DNA of 64,000 nucleotides from Accumulibacter jenkinsii (GTDB lineage: Bacteria; Pseudomonadota; Gammaproteobacteria; Burkholderiales; Rhodocyclaceae), in NCBI GenBank assembly GCA_036625225.1, contig JAZKUF010000004.1:310001-374000 (forward strand). The letters run 5' to 3'. The position numbers were made by a program, and so were the translations under genes. This document shows, in pieces, positions 8,831-18,915 of the stretch. Under the pieces are notes generated by a model. That model was not told the origin of the DNA and did no database searches. It saw only the letters and a program-made list of their open reading frames with translations. Position 1 is the first letter of the stretch, and every line of letters begins with the position of its first letter.

Positions 8831-9549
8831 GACACCGCGCTGTGCCTGGCCGGGCTCCTGGCGAGCGCCTGCCGGCCGGCCAGGATGTGGTCGTGCATGG
8901 TGGTCTGCGCGCGTAGCGCATCGCCGGCCTTGATCGCTTCGAGGATCGCCGCATGTTCGGCAAGGGACTGCTGCAGGCGGCCATCGATGGTCAGCGAAAA
9001 CATGCGGGTCAGCTTGAGGACCTTGCGCAGATCCTGTATCACCTGCCGCAGCCAGCGGTTTTCGGACATCTCCTGGATACGGAAGTGGAACTCCTGATTG
9101 GCCTCGAAAAAACGCTCGACCTGGTGGCTCGCGGCGAAGCGCTGCAGCTGCCCGTGGATCGTCTCCAGCGTGGCGATCTGCTCGGGCTGCACCCGCCTTG
9201 TCGCTTCCAGCGCGCAACGGCCTTCGAGCATCGCCATCAGCGGGAAGATCTCGTCGAGATCCTGCTCCGAGATTTCGGTCACGAAGCAGCCGCGGCGTGG
9301 CTTCAGGGTTACCAGCCCTTCCGCGGCAAGCACCTTGAGCGCTTCACGCAGGGGAGTACGGCTGATGCCGTAATCGATCGTCAACAGTTGCTCGTCGATC
9401 CGATCCCCCGGCTGCAGTTCATGCGAAAAAATCCGCTGCCGCAGTCTTTCAGCGACTTCCTGGTAGAGGGCTGTCTGGGCGATACGACTCGAAAGCATGA
9501 GATCTTTTTCGTCGTAAGGCTCAGGGTCGCCAAGGGACCTTGCTTTCAT
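8827..9549 (-). CDS. GntR family transcriptional regulator (FCD domain)
   Basis: DNA-binding regulator of the FadR/FCD branch of GntR, 240 residues from the ATG at 9549 (an in-frame start 13 codons upstream is also possible). The N-terminal winged helix includes ISRTPLREALKVLAAEGLV, the canonical GntR recognition helix. The C-terminal all-helical FCD ligand domain has the metal-binding Asp and His pattern (ANQEFHFRI, then LAEHAAIL and MHDHI). It is co-transcribed with the crotonase gene and divergent from mcm. It very likely senses an acyl-CoA or organic acid of the propionate pathway and controls both directions, but the ligand is not known. Confidence 0.88.
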   Translation of the reverse strand: MKARSLGDPEPYDEKDLMLSSRIAQTALYQEVAERLRQRIFSHELQPGDRIDEQLLTIDYGISRTPLREALKVLAAEGLVTLKPRRGCFVTEISEQDLDEIFPLMAMLEGRCALEATRRVQPEQIATLETIHGQLQRFAASHQVERFFEANQEFHFRIQEMSENRWLRQVIQDLRKVLKLTRMFSLTIDGRLQQSLAEHAAILEAIKAGDALRAQTTMHDHILAGRQALARSPARHSAVS

Positions 9550-9555
9550 AATTAT

Positions 9556-9570
9556 GGATACAGTATTATT
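9556..9570. promoter_or_regulatory. Candidate GntR operator between gntR and mcm
   Basis: An AT-rich patch in otherwise GC-rich DNA contains the dyad ATAC-A-GTAT at 9558-9566, just upstream of the regulator start. FCD-type GntR proteins commonly bind short dyads of the GTAT/ATAC kind and repress their own gene. A second perfect dyad, CCCTGA-gca-TCAGGG, lies at 9620-9634 in the mcm leader. Both are inferences. Confidence 0.4.
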
Positions 9571-9694
9571 CACGGGGCGGGGTGTCAAGCGTTAAAATCG
9601 GCTGCACGAAGCAGCGCGACCCTGAGCATCAGGGCTTCTGCGTCGCCAGGCGGAAGTGCCGCCTCAATCCACAGATTTCTTGAAAGGTTCCGTC

Positions 9695-11869
9695 ATGTCC
9701 AACGCGAACAAAGCTCCATTAGCGGATTCTGCAAATCTCGACGCCTGGAAGAAGGTCGCCGGCAAATCGGCACCGGCGGGCAATGTCGAAGCGCTCAATT
9801 GGGTCACCCCGGAAGGCATCGTCGTCAAGCCGCTGTACACCAAGGCCGATGTCGCCGATCTGGAGTACACCGACACGCTTCCCGGCCTCGCGCCTTTCGT
9901 CCGCGGTCCGCAGGCAACGATGTATGCGGTGCGTCCGTGGACCATTCGCCAGTATGCCGGCTTCTCCACCGCCGAAGCCTCGAATGCGTTCTATCGCAAG
10001 GCGCTCGCCGCCGGCGGACAGGGCGTCTCGGTGGCCTTCGACCTCGCCACCCACCGCGGTTACGACTCCGATCATCCGCGCGTCACCGGCGACGTCGGCA
10101 AGGCCGGCGTCGCGATCGATTCGGTCGAAGACATGAAAATCCTCTTCGACGGCATCCCGCTCGACAAGGTCTCGGTGTCGATGACCATGAATGGCGCCGT
10201 GCTGCCGATCCTCGCCGGCTACATCGTGGCCGCCGAAGAGCAGGGTGTCTCGCAGGACAAACTCTCGGGAACGATCCAGAACGACATCCTCAAGGAGTTC
10301 ATGGTCCGCAACACCTATATCTATCCGCCGAAGCCGTCGATGAAGATCATCGCCGACATCATCGGCTACACCGCCAACCATATGCCGAAGTTCAACTCGA
10401 TCTCGATTTCGGGTTATCACATGCAGGAAGCCGGCGCCACGCAGGCGCTCGAACTCGCGTTCACGCTGGCCGACGGTCGCGAGTACGTGAAGACGGCGAT
10501 CGCCTCCGGCCTCGATGTCGACTTCTTTGCCGGCCGGCTCTCCTTCTTCTTTGCCATCGGCATGAATTTCTATCTCGAAGTGGCCAAGCTGCGCGCTGCC
10601 CGCCTGCTGTGGTGGAAGATCATGCAGGAGTTCTCGCCGAAAAACCCGAAGTCGATGATGCTGCGCACCCACTGCCAGACTTCCGGCTGGTCGCTGACCG
10701 AACAGGATCCCTACAACAACGTCGTGCGCACGACGATCGAAGCGATGGCGGCCGTTTTCGGCGGCACCCAGTCGCTGCACACCAACGCCCTCGATGAAGC
10801 GATCGCCCTGCCGACCGAGTTTTCGTCGCGCATCGCCCGCAACACGCAGCTGGTGATCCAGGAAGAGACGCACATCACCAGCGTCATCGACCCCTGGGCA
10901 GGTTCGTACATGATGGAGAAGCTGACGCAGGATCTGGTCGACGAAGCCTGGAAGATCATCGAAGAGGTCGAGAGCATGGGCGGCATGACGCACGCCGTCG
11001 AATCGGGCTGGGCCAAGATGAAGATCGAGGGCTGTGCTGCCGACAAGCAGGCGCGCATCGACTCCGGCAAGGACGTGATCGTCGGCGTGAACAAGTACAA
11101 GCTGGCCAGAGAGGATGCAATCGACATCCGCGACATCGACAACAACGCCGTCCGCGACTCGCAGATTGCGCGCCTGAAGACCGTCCGCGAAGGCCGTGAC
11201 AGCGACCAGGTCAACGCCGCGCTGAGTGAGCTGACCCATTGCGCCGAAACCGGCGAAGGCAATCTGCTCGACTGCGCGGTGCGGGCGATGCGCCTGCGCG
11301 CCACAGTGGGCGAAGTCTCCGACGCCATGGAAAAAATCTTCGGCCGCTTCCGCGCCACGCAGCAGACCGTCTCCGGCGTCTATGGCGCCGTCCTCGATGG
11401 CATGGCGAGCTGGGAAACGCTCAAGGCCGAGATCGTCCGCTTCAATGACGACGAAGGCCGCCGGCCACGGATCATGATCGCCAAGCTTGGCCAGGACGGT
11501 CACGACCGGGGTGCAAAAGTGGTCGCCACCGCTTTTGCCGACCTCGGTTTCGACATCGACGTCGGTCCGCTCTTCCAGACCCCCGAGGAAGCCGCTCGCC
11601 TCGCGATCGAGAACGACGTCCATGCGGTCGGCGTTTCCTCGCTCGCAGCCGGCCACAAGACGCTGCTGCCGGCGCTGGTCCAGGCGCTCAAGGATCAGGG
11701 CGCGGACGACATCATCGTCTTCGCCGGCGGCGTCATCCCGGCGCAGGACTATGACTTCCTGTTCCAGGCGGGCGCCAAGGCCATCTTTGGCCCCGGCACC
11801 CGGATCGAGGATTCGGCGATGACCGTCCTCGCGGAGATTCGCAAGGCACGCGCCCTGGCCACGGCCTGA
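9695..11869 (+). CDS. scpA: Methylmalonyl-CoA mutase, single-chain, B12-dependent
   Basis: Interconverts succinyl-CoA and (R)-methylmalonyl-CoA with adenosylcobalamin. The 724-residue protein has the large TIM-barrel mutase domain (residues about 30-570, including RPWTIRQYAGFSTA and TASF-family segments such as NSISISGYHMQEAGA) and a C-terminal B12-binding domain with the DxHxxG motif at Asp601-His603-Gly606. A GTG at 9656 is in frame, but the ATG at 9695 has GAAAGG at proper spacing. It heads an operon with meaB, pccB and pccA, giving a complete link between propionyl-CoA and succinyl-CoA apart from an epimerase. In a polyphosphate/PHA-type organism it could run toward propionyl-CoA anaerobically (inference). 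Confidence 0.96.
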   Translation: MSNANKAPLADSANLDAWKKVAGKSAPAGNVEALNWVTPEGIVVKPLYTKADVADLEYTDTLPGLAPFVRGPQATMYAVRPWTIRQYAGFSTAEASNAFYRKALAAGGQGVSVAFDLATHRGYDSDHPRVTGDVGKAGVAIDSVEDMKILFDGIPLDKVSVSMTMNGAVLPILAGYIVAAEEQGVSQDKLSGTIQNDILKEFMVRNTYIYPPKPSMKIIADIIGYTANHMPKFNSISISGYHMQEAGATQALELAFTLADGREYVKTAIASGLDVDFFAGRLSFFFAIGMNFYLEVAKLRAARLLWWKIMQEFSPKNPKSMMLRTHCQTSGWSLTEQDPYNNVVRTTIEAMAAVFGGTQSLHTNALDEAIALPTEFSSRIARNTQLVIQEETHITSVIDPWAGSYMMEKLTQDLVDEAWKIIEEVESMGGMTHAVESGWAKMKIEGCAADKQARIDSGKDVIVGVNKYKLAREDAIDIRDIDNNAVRDSQIARLKTVREGRDSDQVNAALSELTHCAETGEGNLLDCAVRAMRLRATVGEVSDAMEKIFGRFRATQQTVSGVYGAVLDGMASWETLKAEIVRFNDDEGRRPRIMIAKLGQDGHDRGAKVVATAFADLGFDIDVGPLFQTPEEAARLAIENDVHAVGVSSLAAGHKTLLPALVQALKDQGADDIIVFAGGVIPAQDYDFLFQAGAKAIFGPGTRIEDSAMTVLAEIRKARALATA

Positions 11870-11899
11870 ACGCGGCTCGCCTCACCCCCGCGCACCGAC

Positions 11900-12898
11900 A
11901 TGACCAACCCGACCACCGGCAGCCTGACGGCTGCCGACCAGCATCTCGTCGACGGCGTCCTGGCCGGCCGCCGACGGGCGCTGGCCAAGACCATCACCCT
12001 CGTCGAATCCACCCATGGCGATCACCAGCGGCGCGCCCGGCAGGTGTTGACCACGCTCCTGCCACACACCGGACGAACCATTCGGGTGGGCATTTCGGGG
12101 TCGCCGGGTGCCGGCAAGTCGACCTTCATCGAATCGCTCGGACTCTATCTGATCGACGCCGGCCGGCGGGTGGCCGTGCTCGCCGTTGACCCTTCGTCCT
12201 CGGTGTCAGGAGGTTCGATTCTCGGCGACAAGACGCGCATGGAACTGCTCTGTCAGCGCGACCAGGCATTCATCCGGCCCAGCCCGTCGTCGGGTTCGCT
12301 CGGTGGCGTCGCCGACAAGACGCGCGAAGCGATGCTCGTCTGCGAAGCCGCCGGTTTCGACGTGATCATCGTCGAAACGGTCGGCGTCGGACAATCCGAG
12401 ATCGCAGTCGCCGGCATGGTCGATGTTTTCGTCCTCCTGCAGCTGCCGAACGCTGGCGACGATCTGCAGGCGATCAAGAAGGGAATCGTCGAGATGGCCG
12501 ACCTGATCGTCTTCAACAAGGCCGACATCGACGAACGTGCCGCCGCTTTTGCCCGCGGGCAGATGCGCGCCGCATTGACCATGCTGCGCAGCGCGAGTCC
12601 GAACTGGCGGCCGCCGGTGCTGACCGTCAGTGCATTGACCAGGAGCGGCATCGCCGAGTTCTGGACCGAAATCGAACGTTACCGGAGCACCCTTGGCGCC
12701 TCCGGCGAATTCGACGAAAAGCGCCGCCGGCAGGCCGTGGACTGGATGTGGAATCTGATCGATTCCGGTCTGCGCCGCCATTTCCGGGCGCATGCAGCGG
12801 TGCGCTCGGCACTGCCGGAACTGTCACGCGACGTCGCCGAAGGGCGCACGACGCCGGGGGCGGCAGCCTCACGACTGCTGACCTGTCTGAAGCACTGA
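11900..12898 (+). CDS. meaB: Methylmalonyl-CoA mutase-associated GTPase MeaB
   Basis: G3E-family GTPase that guards the B12 mutase, gating cofactor loading and preventing inactivation. The 332-residue product has the P-loop GSPGAGKST (Lys73), the Mg-binding segment VLAVDPSSSVSGGSILGDK, the ETVGVGQSE switch region, and FNKAD for guanine recognition. It begins 30 bp after mcm and clearly belongs to the same operon. The length fits the MeaB/ArgK type without a fused mutase domain. Confidence 0.95.
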   Translation: MTNPTTGSLTAADQHLVDGVLAGRRRALAKTITLVESTHGDHQRRARQVLTTLLPHTGRTIRVGISGSPGAGKSTFIESLGLYLIDAGRRVAVLAVDPSSSVSGGSILGDKTRMELLCQRDQAFIRPSPSSGSLGGVADKTREAMLVCEAAGFDVIIVETVGVGQSEIAVAGMVDVFVLLQLPNAGDDLQAIKKGIVEMADLIVFNKADIDERAAAFARGQMRAALTMLRSASPNWRPPVLTVSALTRSGIAEFWTEIERYRSTLGASGEFDEKRRRQAVDWMWNLIDSGLRRHFRAHAAVRSALPELSRDVAEGRTTPGAAASRLLTCLKH

Positions 12899-12968
12899 TT
12901 GCAGGAACCGGAATCCTCCGCCTTGTTTGAGTAGTTCTGATTGACGCGACCGTTAGGGAGAAGAAGGT

Positions 12969-14501
<1,533 letters not shown>

Positions 14502-14520
14502 TCCACGGGGAGAAATAGAG

Positions 14521-16509
14521 ATGTTCAAGAAAATTCTGATCGCCAACCGGGGCGAGATCGCCTGCCGGGTGATGAAGTCCGCGAAGAAAATGGGCATTCA
14601 GACGGTCGCCGTCCATTCCGAAGCCGACAAGGACTCGATGCATGTCCTGATGGCCGACGAGGCGGTGTGTATCGGTCCGGCAGCGTCCAAGGAATCGTAT
14701 CTGGTGATCGACAAGATCATCGCCGCCTGCCGGCAGACCGGCGCCGAAGCCGTGCACCCCGGCTACGGCTTCCTCTCCGAGAACGAGGAGTTCTCGCGCC
14801 GCCTCGAAGAAAACGGCATCATCTTCATCGGACCCAAGCACTATTCGGTGGCCGCGATGGGCGACAAGATCGCCTCCAAGAAGCTGGCGATGGAAGCCAG
14901 GGTCAATACCATTCCCGGCTATAACGCCGAGATCACCGACGCCGCGGCGGCGGTGCAGATTGCCCGGGACATCGGTTACCCGGTCATGATCAAGGCCTCG
15001 GCCGGTGGGGGTGGCAAGGGCCTGCGCGTTGCCTTCAACGACAAGGAAGCCTTTGAGGGCTTTGAGGCCTGCCGCAACGAAGCCCGCAACAGCTTTGGCG
15101 ACGACCGCGTGTTCATCGAGAAATTCGTCGAAGGGCCGCATCACATCGAGATCCAGGTGATCGCCGACTCGTTCGGCAACACCGTCTACCTGCTCGAACG
15201 GGAGTGTTCGATCCAGCGTCGGCACCAGAAGGTGCTCGAGGAAGCGCCGTCGCCGTTCATCGACGACAGCATTCGCCGGGCGATGGGTGAACAGGCGGTG
15301 GCGCTCGCCAAAGCGGTGAACTATCAAAGCGCGGGCACCGTCGAGTTCGTCGTCGGCTCAGACAAGTCGTTCTACTTTCTCGAAATGAACACCCGCCTGC
15401 AGGTCGAACACCCGGTCACCGAAATGATCACCGGCGTCGATCTCGTCGAACTGATGATCCGCGTCGCGGCCGGCGAAAAACTGCCGTTCACCCAGGACGA
15501 CATCAAACCCAACGGCTGGGCGATCGAGTGCCGGATCAACGCCGAAGATCCCTTCCGCGGCTTCCTGCCGTCGGTCGGCCGACTGGTCAAATATCGGCCA
15601 CCGGCGACCAGCGACGGCCAGGTGCGGGTCGACACCGGCGTCTTCGAAGGCGGCGAGATTTCGATGTATTACGACTCGATGATCGCCAAGCTGATCTGCC
15701 ACGGCGCCACCCGCGAGCAGGCGATCGGCCGCATGCGCGACGCGCTCAACGCTTTCGTGATTCGCGGCATCGACTCGAACATTCCCTTCCAGGCAGCGCT
15801 GATGCAGAATCCGCGCTTCCTCTCCGGAATCTTCACCACCTCGTTCATCGCCGACGAGTTCCCGAACGGTTTCGTGGCCGCCGACGTGGTGCATGACGAC
15901 CCCGGGCTGCTGGCCGCGGTCGCCGCTTTCGGTCGCCGGCGCTACATCGATCGCGCGGTCCAGGTCAGCGGCCAGATGGCGGGTCACCAGCGCCAGGTGG
16001 GCAGCGAGTGGGTGGTCCAGATGGAAGGCAAGGATTACGCAGTCGTCGTCACGCCGATCCCCGGCGGCTACTCGGTGACCTACGGCAACGATCGCTACGA
16101 CCTCGTTTCCAACTGGCGCTTCGGCGAACTCGTCTTTCAGGGCACCTGCAACGGTGCACCGCTCTGCCTGCAGCTCGAGCGGATCGGGCTGCTCTATCGC
16201 GTCGTGCATTTCGGCAAGCAGGTCAAGGCCACTGTGATGACCGCCAAGGCCGCGCGCATGCTCGCGCTGATGCCGAAAAAGGTGCCGCCGGATCTCTCGA
16301 AGTTCCTGCTTTCGCCGATGCCGGGCCTGCTGCGTGAAGTGGCGGTCGAAGCGGGCCAGGAGGTCGCCGCCGGCGAGAAACTCGCGGTCATCGAGGCGAT
16401 GAAGATGGAGAACGTCCTCAAGGCCGAGCGCGACTGCAAGGTCAAGAAGGTCGTCGCCATCGCCGGCGAAAGCCTCTCGGTAGACCAGGTGATCATCGAG
16501 TTCGAATAA
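14521..16509 (+). CDS. pccA: Propionyl-CoA carboxylase alpha chain (biotin carboxylase + biotin carrier)
   Basis: ATP-dependent biotin carboxylase fused to the biotin carrier domain; partner of pccB. The 662 residues contain the N-terminal biotin carboxylase domain (KILIANRGEIACRV, ATP-grasp loop KASAGGGGKGLRV, EMNTRLQVEHPVTE), a linker/BT region, and a C-terminal biotinyl domain with EAMKMEN, where Lys628 is biotinylated. It starts 19 bp after pccB behind GGGGAGAAA and is the last gene before a strong terminator. The protein length matches propionyl-CoA carboxylase alpha rather than the shorter AccC. Confidence 0.95.
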   Translation: MFKKILIANRGEIACRVMKSAKKMGIQTVAVHSEADKDSMHVLMADEAVCIGPAASKESYLVIDKIIAACRQTGAEAVHPGYGFLSENEEFSRRLEENGIIFIGPKHYSVAAMGDKIASKKLAMEARVNTIPGYNAEITDAAAAVQIARDIGYPVMIKASAGGGGKGLRVAFNDKEAFEGFEACRNEARNSFGDDRVFIEKFVEGPHHIEIQVIADSFGNTVYLLERECSIQRRHQKVLEEAPSPFIDDSIRRAMGEQAVALAKAVNYQSAGTVEFVVGSDKSFYFLEMNTRLQVEHPVTEMITGVDLVELMIRVAAGEKLPFTQDDIKPNGWAIECRINAEDPFRGFLPSVGRLVKYRPPATSDGQVRVDTGVFEGGEISMYYDSMIAKLICHGATREQAIGRMRDALNAFVIRGIDSNIPFQAALMQNPRFLSGIFTTSFIADEFPNGFVAADVVHDDPGLLAAVAAFGRRRYIDRAVQVSGQMAGHQRQVGSEWVVQMEGKDYAVVVTPIPGGYSVTYGNDRYDLVSNWRFGELVFQGTCNGAPLCLQLERIGLLYRVVHFGKQVKATVMTAKAARMLALMPKKVPPDLSKFLLSPMPGLLREVAVEAGQEVAAGEKLAVIEAMKMENVLKAERDCKVKKVVAIAGESLSVDQVIIEFE

Positions 16510-16549
16510 GGCCCGGCGAAACCCACCAGTGCCTGCATATGGTCAACCC

Positions 16550-16574
16550 AGCCCGCCGCCAGGCGGGCTTTTTT
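16550..16574 (+). terminator. Rho-independent terminator after pccA
   Basis: A perfect 8-bp stem AGCCCGCC / GGCGGGCT (16550-16557 and 16562-16569) with a GCCA loop is followed by a T run at 16569-16574. It closes the mcm-meaB-pccB-pccA operon and separates it from the DUF2914 gene. Confidence 0.9.
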
Positions 16575-16609
16575 CATTCCCGTCCGGGGCACGGAAGGGC
16601 GACTGAACG

Positions 16610-17668
16610 ATGCTCCTCGTGCGGCGCTTCTACCCCCTGGCAGCGTTTCTCGGCGGCTTCATCTGGGACGCCCTGACGCTCGGCCAGAAAGTCAGGGTCG
16701 CCGACTTCTGGCGCCTCGGCTTGTTCCTGCTCGGCGCCGCACTGCTGACCCTCTTCCTCGCCCATCGTCAGGCGCGAGAGCTCAGCGCACCGACCGCCGG
16801 AGAGCACTGGCGAGGCCGCCTTGCCGAACTCGTCTGGCTGGCGCCCTACCTGCTGCTCCAGTTCTTCTTTGGCGGCATCTTCTCGGCACTCTTCATTCTC
16901 TACTTCAAGAGTTCGGGGCATCTCGGAACCTGGCTGACGACCGCGCTGCTCGGCATTCTGCTGGTCGGCAACGAGTTTGCCGGACAACATCTCGGACGCC
17001 GCTTCACCCTGATCTGGGCGCTGTTCGCGCTCAATGCCATCCTGCTCTGCAATTTCGCCCTGCCGCACGCGGTCGGCAGCCTGAACCCGAACTGGTTCTA
17101 CGTCTCGACCGCGGCCGGCGTCATCCTCGCCCACGGCCTGCGCGGGCTGGCACCCGGGCGACCGGGCCGGATCCTTCCTGCCTGGGGACTCGCCGGCGCG
17201 CTGCTGCTCGCCTGGAGCTTCGACATGATCGCCCCGGTGCCGCTGGTGCGACAGGACCTGGCCGTCGGACACGACTTCGTCCAGGACGGCAGCCGTTACA
17301 CCCTGCAGGTGGAGCGAGCACCGTCCTGGCAGGTCTGGCGAGATCAGGCGGCGTCGGTTCACCTGCTTGAAGGCGAAAGACTGTATGGCGTCTCGGCCGT
17401 CTTCGCGCCGCTCGGTTTGACTGCGGCGCTCGAGCATCGCTGGGAAGTGCGCGCGGACGGGCGCTGGCGAGCGGTCTATCGCAACCGCTTTCAGTCCACC
17501 GGCGGCCGGGAAAAGGGCTTTCGCGGCTACTCCTGGGTAGTGAATCCACAGCCCGGCGACTGGCGCTTCATCGTCGCCACCCAGGACGGGCGAACGATCG
17601 GCATCCTGCCGCTGCAGGTGGTCCGAGGCGCACCCTTGCCCGAAGACCTACTGCTGCGGGAGTTCTGA
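16610..17668 (+). CDS. DUF2914 domain membrane protein
   Basis: Protein of unknown function, 352 residues. The first 210 residues are hydrophobic with about seven predicted membrane segments (for example LGLFLLGAALLTLFLAH and LLLQFFFGGIFSALFIL). The last 100 residues form a soluble DUF2914-type beta domain with EHRWEVR, YRNRFQSTGGREKGFRGYS and GDWRFIVATQDGRTIG. It follows the pccA terminator and is therefore probably its own transcription unit. It converges on fur. No functional claim can be made beyond a membrane-anchored domain facing the periplasm or cytoplasm. Confidence 0.75.
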   Translation: MLLVRRFYPLAAFLGGFIWDALTLGQKVRVADFWRLGLFLLGAALLTLFLAHRQARELSAPTAGEHWRGRLAELVWLAPYLLLQFFFGGIFSALFILYFKSSGHLGTWLTTALLGILLVGNEFAGQHLGRRFTLIWALFALNAILLCNFALPHAVGSLNPNWFYVSTAAGVILAHGLRGLAPGRPGRILPAWGLAGALLLAWSFDMIAPVPLVRQDLAVGHDFVQDGSRYTLQVERAPSWQVWRDQAASVHLLEGERLYGVSAVFAPLGLTAALEHRWEVRADGRWRAVYRNRFQSTGGREKGFRGYSWVVNPQPGDWRFIVATQDGRTIGILPLQVVRGAPLPEDLLLREF

Positions 17669-17800
17669 GCACCCGAGCGGCAAAAGCGACTGTGACGGGA
17701 ACGGATGGCGGCCCTCGGCTTCCCGAAGAGCGGCTGGTGGCGATTCGAGCAGCTTCGCCCGCGCAGTACCGCTTGCCCATCCAGCCGTGTGATCGACAGT

Positions 17801-18268
17801 TCAGGACGGGGTCCTGGTGCGTTCGCCCGGTGGTTTCACCGTGCTGCCGCGATGCGGGCAGTCCGGCTTGGTGCATTCAGCATAGAGATAGAGAGCGTGC
17901 TCGCGAATCACGAAGCCGCGCTCCCTGGCAATCCGGATTTGCCGACGTTCGATCTCGGCATCATAGAATTCCTCGACCTGACCGCAATCGATACACACCA
18001 GATGATCATGATGCTGACCCGGACTCAACTCGAAAACCGCCTTGCCCGATTCGAAATAATGGCGCTCGAGCAGACCCGCCTGCTCGAACTGGGTCAGGAC
18101 GCGGTAAACGGTGGCTAGCCCGATGTCGAGGTTTTCGGCCAGCAGTAGTCGATAGACATCCTCTGCCGTGAGATGGCGAACCTCCGTTTTCTCGAACAGG
18201 GCGAGAATCTTGAGGCGAGGAATGGTGGCTTTCAACCCCATACTCTTGAGGTCGTCGGAATTGCTCAT
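17801..18268 (-). CDS. fur: Ferric uptake regulator Fur
   Basis: Iron-responsive repressor, 155 residues. It shows the N-terminal winged helix (LKATIPRLKILALFE, then HLTAEDVYRLLL and GLATVYRVLTQFEQAGLL) and the metal-binding dimerization domain with HHDHLVCIDCG, whose HHDH and Cys-x2-Cys ligands are intact, and a second Cys pair near ECTKPDCPH. The MSNSDDL start at 18268 matches betaproteobacterial Fur, although the frame continues upstream. It is divergent from bamE-dapB, an arrangement common in betaproteobacteria; the 163-bp space between them should hold both promoters. Confidence 0.95.
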   Translation of the reverse strand: MSNSDDLKSMGLKATIPRLKILALFEKTEVRHLTAEDVYRLLLAENLDIGLATVYRVLTQFEQAGLLERHYFESGKAVFELSPGQHHDHLVCIDCGQVEEFYDAEIERRQIRIARERGFVIREHALYLYAECTKPDCPHRGSTVKPPGERTRTPS

Positions 18269-18431
18269 CGGCTTACCTTGGTTGGCTACGAAGGGAGGAG
18301 AAGATTTTCGGTTATGATATACCTTCGCCGCCAGCGGTGAGGCGCCGCTGCCCGCCTGCCGTCGTCCCACCCGTGAAACCGGCGCCTCCGGCCGGCCTGC
18401 CATCGATCATCCACCACGCTCCGACCCGAAC

Positions 18432-18914
18432 ATGATCTTGCCGCGATTCATCATTGCCACCATTGCCCTGTGCACGTTCACCGCCTGCACTTCGGTACCA
18501 CGTATCGTCAAGGAATACCGCATCGACGTGCAGCAGGGTAACGTGCTGACGCAGGAAATGGTTTCCCAGTTGCGCCCGGGGCTCTCCCGGGACCAGGTCC
18601 GCTTCATTCTCGGCACGCCGGTGTTGATGGACATGTTTCATGTCAACCGCTGGGACTATTTCTATTCATTGCAGAAGGGACGGTCGGGAGAGGTCGAGAC
18701 TCGCCGCTTCACCGTCTTCTTCGACGCCGACGGCCGGCTGCTTCGGGTCAGTGGTGATGTCGCCCCGGCACAGGCCGGTGACAGCACGGCCGATGCCGGG
18801 ACTCGCCTGCGCGAAATCGACCTCGGGTCCTTGCCGACCGACGGCAGTGCGGTCATGCCGCCGCCTGACGGGAAGGGCCTTTTTGGCAAAATGATGGAAA
18901 GTGTGGGTTTCTGA
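18432..18914 (+). CDS. bamE: Outer membrane assembly lipoprotein BamE
   Basis: Lipoprotein subunit of the beta-barrel assembly machinery. The 160-residue precursor has a type II signal sequence ending in a lipobox with Cys19 (FTAC). The SmpA/BamE fold follows: GNVLTQEMVSQLRPGLSRDQV, in which the helix aligns with the family, then FILGTPVLMD and RWDYFYSLQKG. The C-terminal 50 residues are low-complexity and poorly conserved. dapB begins 1 bp after the stop, so the two genes are co-transcribed, divergently from fur. Confidence 0.92.
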   Translation: MILPRFIIATIALCTFTACTSVPRIVKEYRIDVQQGNVLTQEMVSQLRPGLSRDQVRFILGTPVLMDMFHVNRWDYFYSLQKGRSGEVETRRFTVFFDADGRLLRVSGDVAPAQAGDSTADAGTRLREIDLGSLPTDGSAVMPPPDGKGLFGKMMESVGF

Positions 18915-18915
18915 A

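Noticed and set aside
9719..11656. A 645-codon minus-strand frame within the mutase gene
   Set aside because: Mirror image of the codon bias of mcm; no start signal and no family character.
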